DNA of 64,000 nt, taken from Dromaius novaehollandiae. Its lineage: Eukaryota; Chordata; Aves; Casuariiformes; Dromaiidae. Below, in pieces: positions 31,479 to 42,229 of this stretch. The stretch lies in NCBI RefSeq assembly GCF_036370855.1, contig NW_026991398.1, forward strand, positions 744,001 to 808,000. Direction: 5' to 3'. The first letter of the stretch is position 1. Each line of letters starts with the position of its first letter. The translations under genes were made by a program, and so were the position numbers. The notes beneath the pieces were generated by a model, which saw only the letters and a list, made by a program, of their open reading frames with translations, did no database searches and was not told the origin of the DNA.

Positions 31479-34432
31479 CCCGCGTGGCCCTGGTCTTAGG
31501 GTGTGAGAAGAGACCCCGAGTGAAAACGCATCTGATAGGCCCACCAGGGGTGGGTCCTCCTAGCATCCCCTTAATAATGATGCTAGATACGGGGGCAGAT
31601 GTTACATGTGTGCCCTCGTGGTTGTGGCCATCGAGTTGGCCAGCAAAAGTGGCAAGCTCGTTAGATGGAGTGGGAGGCAGGGCGGAGGCTATGATTTCTG
31701 AAACCGATATCACAATTGTATTGGAGGACCCGGATAGGCCTGTTCAGATCATCCGTGTGCGGCCGTACATAACTGCCATAGGGGAAACCATTGTTAGGGC
31801 GAGATGCCTTATTGCAAAGCGGCTTTCACCTGACAAATTTAGGGTAAGGGCCACTGCCTACCTCCTCGGGGCTCATTTCGCTGTCCCGCTGACATGGTGC
31901 TCCAATGAGCCTGTGTGGGTAGAGCAGTGGCCATTGACAGGGGACAAATTGGCGGCTGCCCGACAAATAGTAAGTAGAGAACTAGAGCAGGGACACCTGG
32001 AGGAAAGCCACAGTCCCTGGAACACTCCTATATTTGTGATACACAAAAAGGATAAGTCTGAATTTCGATTACTGCACGACCTACGAGCGGTAAATCAGCA
32101 GATGGAAGCGATGGGTGCCCTCCAGCCGGGGTTGCCACTACCATCAGCAATACCAAAGAATTGGCCAGTGGTGGTGATGGATATCCAAGATTGCTTTTTC
32201 TCTGTACCATTAGCCCGTCAGGACAAAGCTCGATTTGCCTTCACACTGCCCTCAGAGAATCTGCAGGAGCCAGCAGCGCGATATCAATGGACTGTCCTCC
32301 CGCAGGGCATGAAAAATTCACCTACGATTTGTCAGGCGGCAGTAGCTAAGGTATTGCAGCCGGTAAGGGCGCAGCTCCCACGCGCGCTTATCATCCATTA
32401 CATGGACGACCTCCTAATAGCTGCAGAGACCCAGCAAGAAACTGATCAGGCAGAACAGGCAGTAATTAACTGCCTAAATGAAGCGGGATTGTACGTTCAG
32501 AAAGCAAAGACGCAAAGGGGAGAATCTGTCGACTATCTGGGAACCACCATCCTCCCCAGAGCTGTGGTCCCACAGCCGATAAAGCTCAATAGAGAGATAC
32601 GGACGTTGCATGATGTACAGCAATTGGTTGGAGCTCTCCAATGGCTGCGAGGGCTGATAGGTATTCCCAAGGAGTGGATGGAGCCACTGTTCAAGTTGCT
32701 CAAGGGCCACAAACCATGGGAACCGAGGCAGATGACACCGAACGCGTTAGAAGCCCTCCGAAAAATAGAAGATCTCATGGCAAAGGGCGGAGTAACGAGA
32801 TACGACCCGGCCAGACCTATCAATCTGTACGTGGCAGTTACAAGAACAGGAGCCATAGGCGTTCTAGGACAAGGGACACCGGAGCGTCCGGAAGTCGTAT
32901 GGTGGATAGTGTCGAACCAAATAAGTACGGCATACGTCACAATCGTAACAGCGTTGGCACAGATGATACAGAAGGGACGAACCGCCACCGTTCGGCACTT
33001 CGCGAAGGAGCCTGAGTCCATTTACCTGCCGGTAAAAAGGAGTCAATGGGACAGCGTGGTCCAGAAACAAGATAGTATAGCAATAGCTTTAGAAGGATTC
33101 CCAGGAACAATCAGATTATCGCCTGTGCTGGAGATGTATACACACCTCTCCGTCCTTCGGCCCCATCTGAAAGCCCGAGTGCTACAGCGACCTGCACCAG
33201 GGCGCACAGTGTTCACCGACGCGTCATCGGTGACCAGGGCAGCGGTTGTTGTATGGCAAGATCAAAAGGCCCAATGGCACCGAGTGAAGATCAGCGAGCC
33301 GGACAGTAGCGTACAGCATCTAGAGGCCCGAGCTGTGGCGCAGGCATTGCAAATGTGGCCAGAAGAGCATTTGAATGTAGTGACAGACTCCATGTTCGTC
33401 TTTAAATTGTTACACAACATGTCGTATCCCGGATGGGCCGGATCGCCCATTGCGCTACTGCTAGAAGAAGCCCTACAACAGCGGCGGGCCACTGCCTCCG
33501 TTATTCATGTTCGGAGTCATGAGGCAATCCAAGGAGTGTACCAAGAAGGCAACAATACAGCCGATCAAGCGGCCAAAGGTGTGTGGACAGTCGCAGAAGC
33601 AAGGCAGGTGCACGACCTTCTCCATGTTGGTGCAAAAGCACTGGCAAAAAGCTGCAACATCCCCCTCACCACGGCTCGTGAAGTGGTTGCGACTTGCCCG
33701 TATTGCCAAAAAACCCCCCTGTGGGGCGCCGGCATCAACCCCAGGGGGCTGAAAGGAAACCAAATATGGCAAACGGACTTCACAATGTGCCAGCGACTTC
33801 GACCACGGCCCTGGCTGGCTGTCACAGTGGACACACACAGCGGTATCATCGTTGCGACCCAACATAAACGAGTCACAGCGCGGGCGGCACAGTTGCATTG
33901 GCACACGGCAATGGCCTGGCTGGGTGCCCCAGAAACTATTAAAACAGACAACAGCACGTGTTTCACAGCGCAAAGCACGAGAGAATGGGCCGTACGGTGG
34001 GGAATTAAGCTAGTGCACGGTATTGCCTATAATAGCACAGGTCAGGCCATTGTCGAGCGAGCAAACCGCACTTTAAAGCAAAGGATCGAGATTCTTGGGG
34101 AGGGGGAAGGATATACACAAAGAATCCCCGCGCACAAACAATCAGAAATAATTATGCGCGCCTTATTCGGTCTGAATCAGTTCATCAGGGGGGAGGAGAA
34201 CAAGACGCCAGCGGAAAAGCATTGGGCTGTCCGAGCGATGCACGAGGGACCAGACGTAAAGGTTCGAATCCCGGAAAAAGGGGAATGGGAAGAGGGGTGG
34301 CAGCTGGTAACCCAAGGACGAGGGTATGCAGCGGTCAGGCAGGGAGAAATGGTAAGATGGGTCCCTATGAAGTGGGTGCGCCCAGACCTCAGGGCAAGGA
34401 CAAGACAGGAAGCAGAGAGTCAGGTGAATTAA
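31479..34432 (+). CDS. pol: pro-pol: protease, reverse transcriptase, RNase H, integrase
   Basis: Uninterrupted frame (open from 31301, expected to be entered by -1 frameshift at 31472-31478) to TAA at 34430-34432. Protease has LDTGADV with the active-site Asp codon at 31586. RT carries LPQGMKNSP (from 32297) and the YMDD box at 32399-32410. RNase H acidic residues are visible in FTDAS (Asp codon 33218), HLEARA, VTDSM and TADQAA. Integrase shows the HHCC finger (His codons 33611 and 33623, Cys codons 33695 and 33704) and the DD35E triad (Asp 33776, Asp 33947, Glu 34055; 35 residues between the last two). No stop or missing catalytic residue was seen. It is a class II, alpharetrovirus-like polyprotein. 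The provirus is defective elsewhere, so activity in the host is not implied. Confidence 0.92.
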
Positions 34433-34455
34433 TGAATGTCTGAGTTTTATTGCAG

Positions 34456-35079
34456 GGGAGGACCACCCTGAAAAGCCGATGATCCCTTCTAGCAGCAAAG
34501 ACAGCAGACAGGAGAAGAAGAACAGATGAGAAAAGGCGCGTGAAACCACAAGAAGAACGCGTAACCAGAAAACCCGAGAAGATGGCAGGGGGAGCAACCC
34601 AAGTAGCTCTCCTCGTAGCGATGCTGGGACTGGGACTCCAAGGGGTGAAAGGCGAACCAATGTTAGCGAAATGGGGTAGTAACAATCTATGGCTCACCTG
34701 GCAAACCGGACAGGAAATAAGCAATTTTGCCTGACGTTGGTGGGTGCGGGGCAGCCCTTTTAAGACATGCTTAATAGGGGTCCCATTGAATTTGACCGTA
34801 GACCTACCAAAGCTGAGAGAGCATTGACACGCTGAATGCATCATTGCCCTGGGACCCGCAAGAGCTTGACCTTCTGGGTTCAGTAGTGGTAATTGGCTTG
34901 GGCTAGGACCATGGGCCAGGCAATTACTAATAGAAGAGTTGCACCTGCTGCTGATGCTTGTGCTAGGCATATTAGTATGTAGACTAGTGTTTAGATGCTT
35001 GGTAAGACAACTGCTAGAAAAGGGGTGGTCCCACCCACACCCACACTATGAACGCTTAACCCGCGACACGGCAATTTAA
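34456..35079 (+). pseudogene. env: env remnant, internally deleted
   Basis: A possible splice acceptor (TTTTATTGCAG, ending 34455) precedes the region. One frame contains a signal-peptide-like hydrophobic stretch (about 34600-34655, ALLVAMLGLGLQG) and a short piece of surface-protein start. It then runs through TGA stops at 34732, 34825 and 34867 to a membrane-anchor-like stretch (34938-34992, LLLMLVLGILVC) and a short cytoplasmic tail ending with TAA at 35077-35079. A further in-frame TGA lies at 34480. At about 0.6 kb it lacks most of the surface and transmembrane ectodomains, so no envelope protein can be made. Confidence 0.75.
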
Positions 35080-35102
35080 AGCAAATAGCATAGTCAAAGC
35101 AT

Positions 35103-35115
35103 GGGGAGGGGGAGA
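35103..35115 (+). other. Polypurine tract
   Basis: GGGGAGGGGGAGA directly abuts the 3' LTR start TGTAGG, as expected for the plus-strand primer site. Confidence 0.9.
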
Positions 35116-35345
35116 TGTAGGGAACGGCGATCGGAAGATCTCGCGATGGCACGGAAAGAGGAAGGAAGAGGAAGGATATGACGTAGAGATAGCAGTATGC
35201 TTGTAGGTATATAAGCAAATACATGCGTACAATAAACGCCATTTGCAGCATCCTCATATTGGTGTCAGTGCTCATTGGCCCGGAGGCTGGGGGAGCCTCC
35301 GTGCCGTCTCAGGCGAACGGGAGATTGTCGCATCAGAAGGCGACA
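35116..35345 (+). repeat. 3' LTR
   Basis: 230 bp with TATATAA at 35208-35214 and AATAAA at 35231-35236. By eye it differs from the 5' LTR at seven positions, including the terminal pentamer (CGACA instead of CTACA). It lacks the second AATAAA-like hexamer present in the 5' copy near 29069. Confidence 0.95.
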
Positions 35346-35590
35346 TACAGCCCTGCCCAGACCTGAGGGCACATCCAGGCTTCACCCCCATGCAGCTGCC
35401 CCTGGCAGAAGGGAGCAGGATGCCCCGTCCCTTTGATGCTGAGGCAGCGAATCCCTGCTCTAAAGGATCTCCTCCTCTTATGCACTAGAAGAAGAGGGAG
35501 AGCAATTCTTTAAAAGCCTATCAGTCATGGCATGGGCTGGGTTCAGAAGATCCCTCCAGGAACCTCAGTACCATTGCCCTGCAGCCAGAG

Positions 35591-35596
35591 ACTTAC
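35591..35596 (-). promoter_or_regulatory. 5' splice donor, unit D (inverted)
   Basis: Reverse complement gives GACACG|GTAAGT as in units A and B, an orphan donor without an OR exon. Confidence 0.4.
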
Positions 35597-35874
35597 CGTG
35601 TCAAAGGCTGTGATGATTCCCCCACAAGGAGCTCTCCTCTGTCCTCCCACTCCACACTGCCTTCCACTTCTCTCTGCCTTCTCTCAGCTCATGTCAGCAG
35701 CAGCAGGCAGTGCCTGCAGCCCTGCTGCTCTTGGCAGAGGAGCTGCTCCTGCACACAGCTGTGTCTGGGCAGTGCTGCCAGGTTGCCATGAGCTCCCTCC
35801 ATCCCAGGAGCCTGGCCCTGCTCAGAAGCAGGGGCCCAGCTGAAGGCCTGAATTTCTCTGTCCCTTGTACTCCC

Positions 35875-35885
35875 TCCTCCTGGGA
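35875..35885 (-). promoter_or_regulatory. EBF/Olf-1-like motif, unit D (inverted)
   Basis: TCCTCCTGGGA, reverse of TCCCAGGAGGA, with the ATTA core conserved. If it is a promoter, it points toward the provirus. Confidence 0.35.
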
Positions 35886-37445
35886 AATGTTCACTGCAGT
35901 AAACTAAAATAATCGCCTATTGTCCTTTGCTAAAGAGTGCAGAGAAACTGATTCCAACATTGCAACTTATTTCATCAGAGGCTGTGTATCTATGATCAGT
36001 GGAAATGTCCCACTCTGGAAGCCCCTATTCCTATCCCTTCACTGGGCAGGACACCTAGACAGGGACAAGAAGGGAGCTCATTGACACATGGTTTGCGTGT
36101 TGATTCAGATGAGTCAATCTGGACATCACACGCTGGTTTAGAAGCCTCTGGGTTGGGGTGGGATTCAGATCTCTCCTGTGAACTCCACAAACACAGAGGA
36201 GGTGGGATTGCCCTTGCCAAAACTGAAGTGAGCACACACAGAGCTCTGCATGGGAGCTCCTTGTCTAAGCTCCCGTTATAATCACTGGAGAGGGAGAATG
36301 AGTCAGTTGCCCACACACAAACACCTGGTAACAGTTGACGAGACAGAGGTGGTTAAAGGCATGTGCCAGTGTCTGCTTGCTCTGTCTGAGTGACTAGGAG
36401 ACCCCCATCCTTCCAGAACATCAGGTGGGGGCCAGGTGGGGAGTTTCCTTGGCCTTCTGGAATGACACTAGATGCCTACTGCTACTACTAGAGCTCCACT
36501 CACTATGAAGCAGAGACACAGGCAGACATCTACGGTGCAAAAAGCTAACAGATTTCAGTGCAGGCACGTGATTTAATGACATAAAGATAGGCCATAGGCA
36601 GGGATTACGTCAGATGCCTGGGGTGTCCAGCACAACCACATGCCTTTGGCACATACAGCATGGCACCTGCAGGAAAACCATGCCCCTTTGGAGTGGTGCT
36701 GGGCAAGTGCCCCAGGGCCCCTCAGGTTTCCTACCTGTGCACAAACAACTGAATCCAACCACTGCCTTTAGGCCAAGTCCATCCCAGCTACATTCAAGTG
36801 TGCTGCATAAATGGGAGGCACATCACACCAAGGTCTCTGCTCTAGTCTCTGCAATCTCAAACCCTCTTTCTCTGCTCCCCCTGAACCTCTTATCACCCCT
36901 GGATGTTATGAACAGAGAATGGGCTAATGATATCCACAGGGTGCCTGGATCATAGGGTGTTCAGATCCAGGGACTTTCTTCAGTGGCACCTTGTCCTTCT
37001 TGGACACCAGTCCACCTCTGTCACAGGCCCCATGGTGCTGCAGAGTCAGCTCAGGCAGCAAACCCCTCTCCTGCCATTCCTGCACAGCCCAGCTCTGTTT
37101 CTCCCTGGCCTTGGGCACTGCAGGGTTTGCTCTCTCAGTGTGAACCTCCTTTCACCATCACATTGCCACCTGCTATCTATGCCAGCATGTCTCTGCTCTG
37201 AAGTGGGGCCATCGTACACACGGTGTCCTTGGATTTGGGTAACTGGTTTCACCATGACCAATCTGTTCTCTGTGCCACAGCTGAGGCTCTGTAGCCCAAA
37301 GAAATGCAAATGCCTGCAGCCTGGGGCACAGCCAGGAGCACAAGCTGTCACAGGACTGCAACATCATTGGAAGAACTGATTTGTGGTGGGAGCACCCACA
37401 TGACTGGAGCGCTCTTATTGGAGGGTACAAGCTCTTCAAGAGAGA

Positions 37446-40150
37446 CTGTCAAGGAAGATGAGGAGGGGGGATGTCCTTGGTGTGAAGGGGCAGCTCAGAT
37501 GTGTGGAGCTCTTCCATGGAAGAAGCAAGGCTTTGCATGAGTGCTTGGCTGCAGTCTCCTTTAAGCAATGTGAACAAATCTGTGACTCACGGGCCCTGGT
37601 TCTTAGGGTGGTGGTGATGGTGGTGATTTTCATGTCCCAGATATTAACTGGAAGGGCAAGCAGCAGAGTGCAAGCAGGCCAGGCGGTTTCTGGAGGGCAT
37701 CGGGGACAACTTCTTAGCACAGGTGTATGATGGGACAATACTCATGATACTTTCTTATATCCACTAATTTCAAACAGGGAGGAACTGACCAGGGATGGGA
37801 TAGGCAGTGGCAGCCTTGCCTACAGTGACCATGAAAAAGTAGAGTTCTATATCCTGAGCAGAGAGAGGAAGGATAGTGGCAGAGCACAGACCCTGGACTT
37901 CAGAGGAGCAGACTTGGGCCTGTTCAGGGGACTGGTGGGGGTTCCCATGGGAGGCAGTTCTGAAGGGTCTAGGAGCTCAGGAAAGCCATCAGGTCTTTAA
38001 GGACAGCATCTGCCACACACAAGGACGGTCCGTCCCAATACTCAGAAAAACTAGTAGACATCTCAGGAGATCAGCTTGGCTGCATTGGGAACTCAAGACT
38101 GAGCTCCAGGGCAATAAGGCAGCATACTGGAAGCAGGAGGAGGGAGAGGCTGCAAAGGAGAAATTCAGAAACATTGTCCAGCAAAGCAGGGATGGTGTTA
38201 GAGAAGCCAAAGCTCCCCAAGTGAAGACACTTGCAGGGTACATCAAGGGCATGAGGAAGAGCTGCTGCTGCTTCAGTTGCAGGAAAAGGGTGAAAAGGAA
38301 AATGTGGGCTCACTGTTGAATGGGGCTGGGAATCTAGTAGTAGCAAATATAGATAGGAATGAGCTCAAGTCCTTCTTGGCTTCAGTCTTCACCAGCAAAG
38401 TCTCCAAGGCTGTTGTGCCTAGAGTCAGGACTTCAGAAGAGAAGAGTGACCAACAGTGGATGACAGCTGAGTGAGGCAACTCAACTCATACAAGTCTATG
38501 AGACTGGATGGGCTGCATCCAAGGACATTGAGAGGGCTCGTCACTATCACAAGATGACCATTCTCTATCACCTTTGAAAGGCTGTGAAGATCAAGGGAAT
38601 TCCCAATGAGCAGAAAAAGGAATGTGTTGTGTCCATCCTCAAAAAAGGCCACAAGGGCACCCCAAGGAGCTGCAAGCCATTCAGCCTAGCTTTCATGAAG
38701 AATGTTTCATGGAATGATGCCTCTCTCATTACAATTATGGGCATGTGAAGAAGGTGACTGGGAGCAGTCAGCATGGATTTTCTGAAGCTAAATCATTCCT
38801 GAGCAACCTGATTGCCTTCTGTGATAAAAGACCAGCACTTATGGAAGAGAGGAGAGGAGTGGATATCATGATTTTAGCAAGGTGCTTGACACTGTCTCAC
38901 AACAAGTAAGGCATTATGATAGGCTGGGTAGACAACCAAATGAGAAAAAAGCTGGTTGGATGATCGAGCTCAGAGGGTTTTTGTGAATGGGTCAGGCTTT
39001 ACCTGGAAGCCAGTGACAAGTGGAGGATGCAGGGGTCTATATTCTTACTTGTCCCGTCTAACAGGTTCATCAGTGACCCGGAGGACACAACTCTCATCAC
39101 AGTTGCAGATGGCACCTAATCAGGAGAACAGTCGTAAGGTTGAGGGCTGCCATCCAGATAGATCTCAGCAGGCAGGAGGAATGGACTGCCAGAAACTTTG
39201 TGAAATTCACAAACAAAACAAATGCCTGGTCCTGCACCCGGGGTAGACCTGTAGTGATATGGGCCTTTCGGTGCATCACCTGCAGTGATATGGGCTCAGG
39301 AGCACCCAGAAGGGCAGCAACTCTGCAGAAAAAGATGTGGGATTCTTTGTGGTTAGCAAGCTGAACGTGAGCCAACAGCATGCCCTGGCACCAAAGGAGG
39401 CCACAGCATCCTGGGCTGCCTGAATAAGAACACAGCCGGGAGATGGAGGGAAGTTACTATCCTCCTCTACTCAAAACTCATTAGAGCACATCTAGATACT
39501 ACATCCATTTGGGGCCCTCTTCAGAAAAACACCGTTGATTACAAGGAGTGAATTCAGTGGCAGGCCCTCAAGGTGGTTGGGTGCTGGAGCACTTGCCCTG
39601 TGAGGAGAGACTGACACCTGTACATTAGTACAAGATACCAAATAAGTGTGACACACACAGAGAAAGCATGAGGGTGATTGCATCTAATGTGCCTAAGGTC
39701 CTCAGCAAATCCAGTAAAATACAGAAGGAGTGGAAGAACCATTAACATCCCAGGCACACACAGGGAACGTTGACTTTGTCACTATGGGAGGCTGAGGGAG
39801 CTAGGTTTATTCAGCCTGGAGAAGAGAAGGCTTTGGGCAGACCTAATTACAGTCTCCCCACGCCTGCCAGAATGTCACCAAGAAGACTGAGCCAGGCTTT
39901 TCATCGTTGTGCATGACGAGAGGATGAGGCCTAATGGCCATTAGCTGAAACAAGAGAGGTTCAGGCTGGGTGTAAGGAGAAACTTTTGACCCCTCCAGAC
40001 AGTCAAGCACTGGGGCAGGTTGCTCAGAGAGGCTGTGCCATCTCCATCCTCAGAGGTTTTCAAGTCCTAAATGACTAAAGCCCTGAGCAACCTGGCTGCT
40101 GACCAGGTCAGCTGATAGCTGACTTTGCTGTGGGAAGGAAGCTGGGCCAG
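37446..40150 (+). mobile_element. CR1 LINE, long but degraded copy
   Basis: Plus-strand CR1 ORF2 remnants in order: endonuclease end (FHVPDINWKG-like sequence around 37628-37665), linker (KENVGSLLNGAGNLV near 38290-38340), reverse transcriptase (GSSQHGFSEAKSFLSNL-like near 38760-38815), then the 3' region with GAGCAACCTGG near 40085. Frames are broken by many stops and shifts. It is the fuller version of the minus-strand copy at 8800-9690, sharing its place next to an OR unit. Confidence 0.85.
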
Positions 40151-42190
40151 AGATGGTTGCCATGGTGATTCCTACCTTTGCCAGCAGTTCCTTTAAACTA
40201 ATACCTCCTTTTATTATGTGTAGCGTCCTGCAGTTCCTCCTGCTGTTATCCTGTCAGAGGCACTGCAAGGCAGGATGAGCCATCTGCGCACACACATTTA
40301 CAGCTGAAACAATGGAGCTTCAGTCCAGAGGGGCCTTGAGAAACTTGGGCATTTGGCCAACAGAAACCTCATGACGTTGTACAAGGAGAAGTGGCAGGTC
40401 CTGCATCAGGGGACAGAACAACTCATGCTTCAGGACAGGCTGGAACCTAACGGACAAAGGAGTGACCCCATGGAGAAGGGCCTGGATGTTACGAGGGATG
40501 CCATATGAGCCGGGGTAGGCACTCACTGCAAATGAGGCCAGCTGCATACTGAGCTGCATTAGGAAGAGCATAGCCACCCGGGCAAGGGCACTTCTTATCC
40601 CCCTTAGCTCAGCACTGGAGTGGCCACATCTGGAACAGTGTGTCCCAGTGTGGGCTGCTCAGTGCTGGAGGAATGGGGAGCAACTGGAGAGAGTCCGGAG
40701 GAGGTCTGCCAAGATGGGGTTTCTGTCCTCAGGCACATGGCCTGTAAGGAGAGGCTGAGGGACCTGGGCTTCTTTAGCTTGGTGAAGTGTTAGAGATAAG
40801 GGGAATACAGGGGTAGGGTAGCCTGTGACTGCTTGAAGAGTGGTTTCAGAGATGATGGAGCTTTTCTTGGTAGTGGGAAACAGCACAAAAGGGGGAAACA
40901 GCCACAAACTGCAGATGAAAGGTACAGACTGGATGTCTGGAAGAAGAAATGTCACTTGAAGGGTAGTGCTGTGGTGCAACAGGTCACCCAGGGGGAGTCT
41001 GTGATCAGCCCCTGGCTTTGCATTTCAAAGAACAGCCAACGAGGACAGAGACACATCAGTAAAGACTGAGAGATCCCAGTATGAGAGCAAGGTGGGGAAG
41101 CAGGCTGGGTGTCTACTGCCTGCAGGGAAACAGGTGCAGGTTTGGGACAGCTTAGGACAGCCTGAGGTGGAGATGGCTGAGGACACTGTCAAGGCTGAAA
41201 GCCTTCAACAGAACTGAGGTCTCTGTCTTCTTGGCTATGGCTGGTGTCTCTGCCATTGAGGCCTATGAGAAGAAACTTTTTTCTTATGGCACCAGGGCCT
41301 CTTTGCCTGCCTTCCCCCAGGGACCCAAGGTGTGCTGTATCGTTGTCCTGCATTTGGCCTTGCACACCCCGACCTGTGCACTGCCCCCAGGAACAGCCCT
41401 GGGCAACACATGGGGGAAAGGATCGCCCTACCCAGGAGCTGTGTGTCAGTGCCTGGCTGCTCTGCTTGATAACACACATCCAGGTTGACTTGGCATCAGA
41501 GGCACCTGCACATTGCCTTTGCCTGCCTGCAATCAGGGCCTCCAACTTTCTGCTCTAATCAGCCCCCAGGGAGTCTTCCTTGCTAATGGCCCTCAGTGGG
41601 ACCCATTAACACTCCAAGAAACTTTGGGATTTTCTTCTGACTTCAACTTCTTGAGAGGTTTGTTCAGTCTCCTCTCAGCCTGTGAGGTTCATGGACTCAG
41701 CACCAAATACACCCGAGGGGTCATTAAAATGCATAGCTCCCCAAAGAGCCATGACTCTTCCCATGATTTTCTTCAGCACTTCAATTCTTGTGTGGTTAAT
41801 CGGAGAGGTTTCAGGAGTGTATTGAAAAAGAAAGAATTTCTGGTTTTAAAGTTTTTTCCATATTTTTCATCTTACAAATTAGAGTGATATGACATTCTCC
41901 AACTGATACTGATCCAGAGTGTCTCCTACTGAAGTCTGCACATGTAGGAAAAGCAGCATCCTTGATGTTAGACATCCATGGAAAAGATTCCTCCTCACCT
42001 CCCCAGCCCTGCCAGTTCCCTCATTAGCCACTGGGGACTTAGAGCACTCCTGCTAAAAATCTAACCTTTTTCCACTCAAGGCTGTAGCTAAATGTTACAG
42101 CTCATGTGCATCAATTCCTACCTGCTTTCCATAGAGAACTAGCTGCAAAGAGATGTCTCAATTGCAATCAAACAAAAATAAACTCAATCC
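40150..42190 (-). repeat. Segmental duplication block beta, copy 3 (inverted)
   Basis: Reverse complement of 6490-8790 and of 23700-25610. The site matching the solo LTR of copy 1 is empty here (near 41400-41430), so it shows the pre-insertion state. No gene recognised. Confidence 0.85.
40330..40900 (+). mobile_element. CR1 LINE fragment
   Basis: CR1 3' ORF2/UTR phrases: GGTCCTGCATCAGGGGACAG, GCATTAGGAAGAGCATAGCC and AGAGGCTGAGGGACCTGGGC. It lies inside block beta, so this insertion predates the duplication. Confidence 0.75.
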
Positions 42191-42229
42191 AGTGTCACAA
42201 GAAATAAAATGCACTTCTCAACTGTATGC

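Larger units (their letters stand above)
30219..31499 (+). pseudogene. gag: gag, 3' part: capsid and nucleocapsid
   Basis: A 427-codon open stretch without an ATG start, in a different frame from the matrix region. In order: a 3 x 10-residue repeat based on AKQRG (30267-30356), capsid N-terminal domain, the major homology region VGEPFDKFCDRLQAA (near 30926-30970), and two CCHC zinc knuckles, CFGCGQMGHLRAQC (31209-31250) and CWACGKPGHRARDC (31302-31343). It ends with TAG at 31497-31499, 19 bases after the frameshift heptamer. Protease is not in this frame, unlike in leukosis/sarcoma viruses. Confidence 0.9.
28966..35345 (+). mobile_element. Endogenous retrovirus, alpharetrovirus-like provirus
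   Basis: A 6380-bp provirus: LTR, tRNA-Trp-type primer site, gag (split), pro-pol (open), env (reduced), polypurine tract, LTR. TGTAG...CTACA ends, the AATAAACGCCATTT segment in R, the PPT and the PBS resemble avian alpharetroviruses as I remember them; alignment is needed. The LTRs differ at 7 of 230 positions by my count. The flanks do not match: TM5 of an OR at left, the inverted upstream part of another OR unit at right, with no shared 6-mer (GGTGTC against TACAGC). The gag frame change and env loss make it defective. Confidence 0.95.
35346..37445 (-). repeat. OR duplication unit D, inverted, upstream part only
   Basis: Reverse complement of 9700-11785. The reversed donor (ACTTAC, 35591-35596) and the reversed EBF-like motif (35875-35885) are in place. 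It is cut exactly at the end of the 3' LTR, at the point homologous to 11785, within what would be the intron. No OR exon follows. Confidence 0.88.

Noticed and set aside
28966..35345. Calling the provirus intact or recently inserted in situ
   Set aside because: Gag frame change, env deletion with stops, LTR divergence and mismatched flanks all argue against it.
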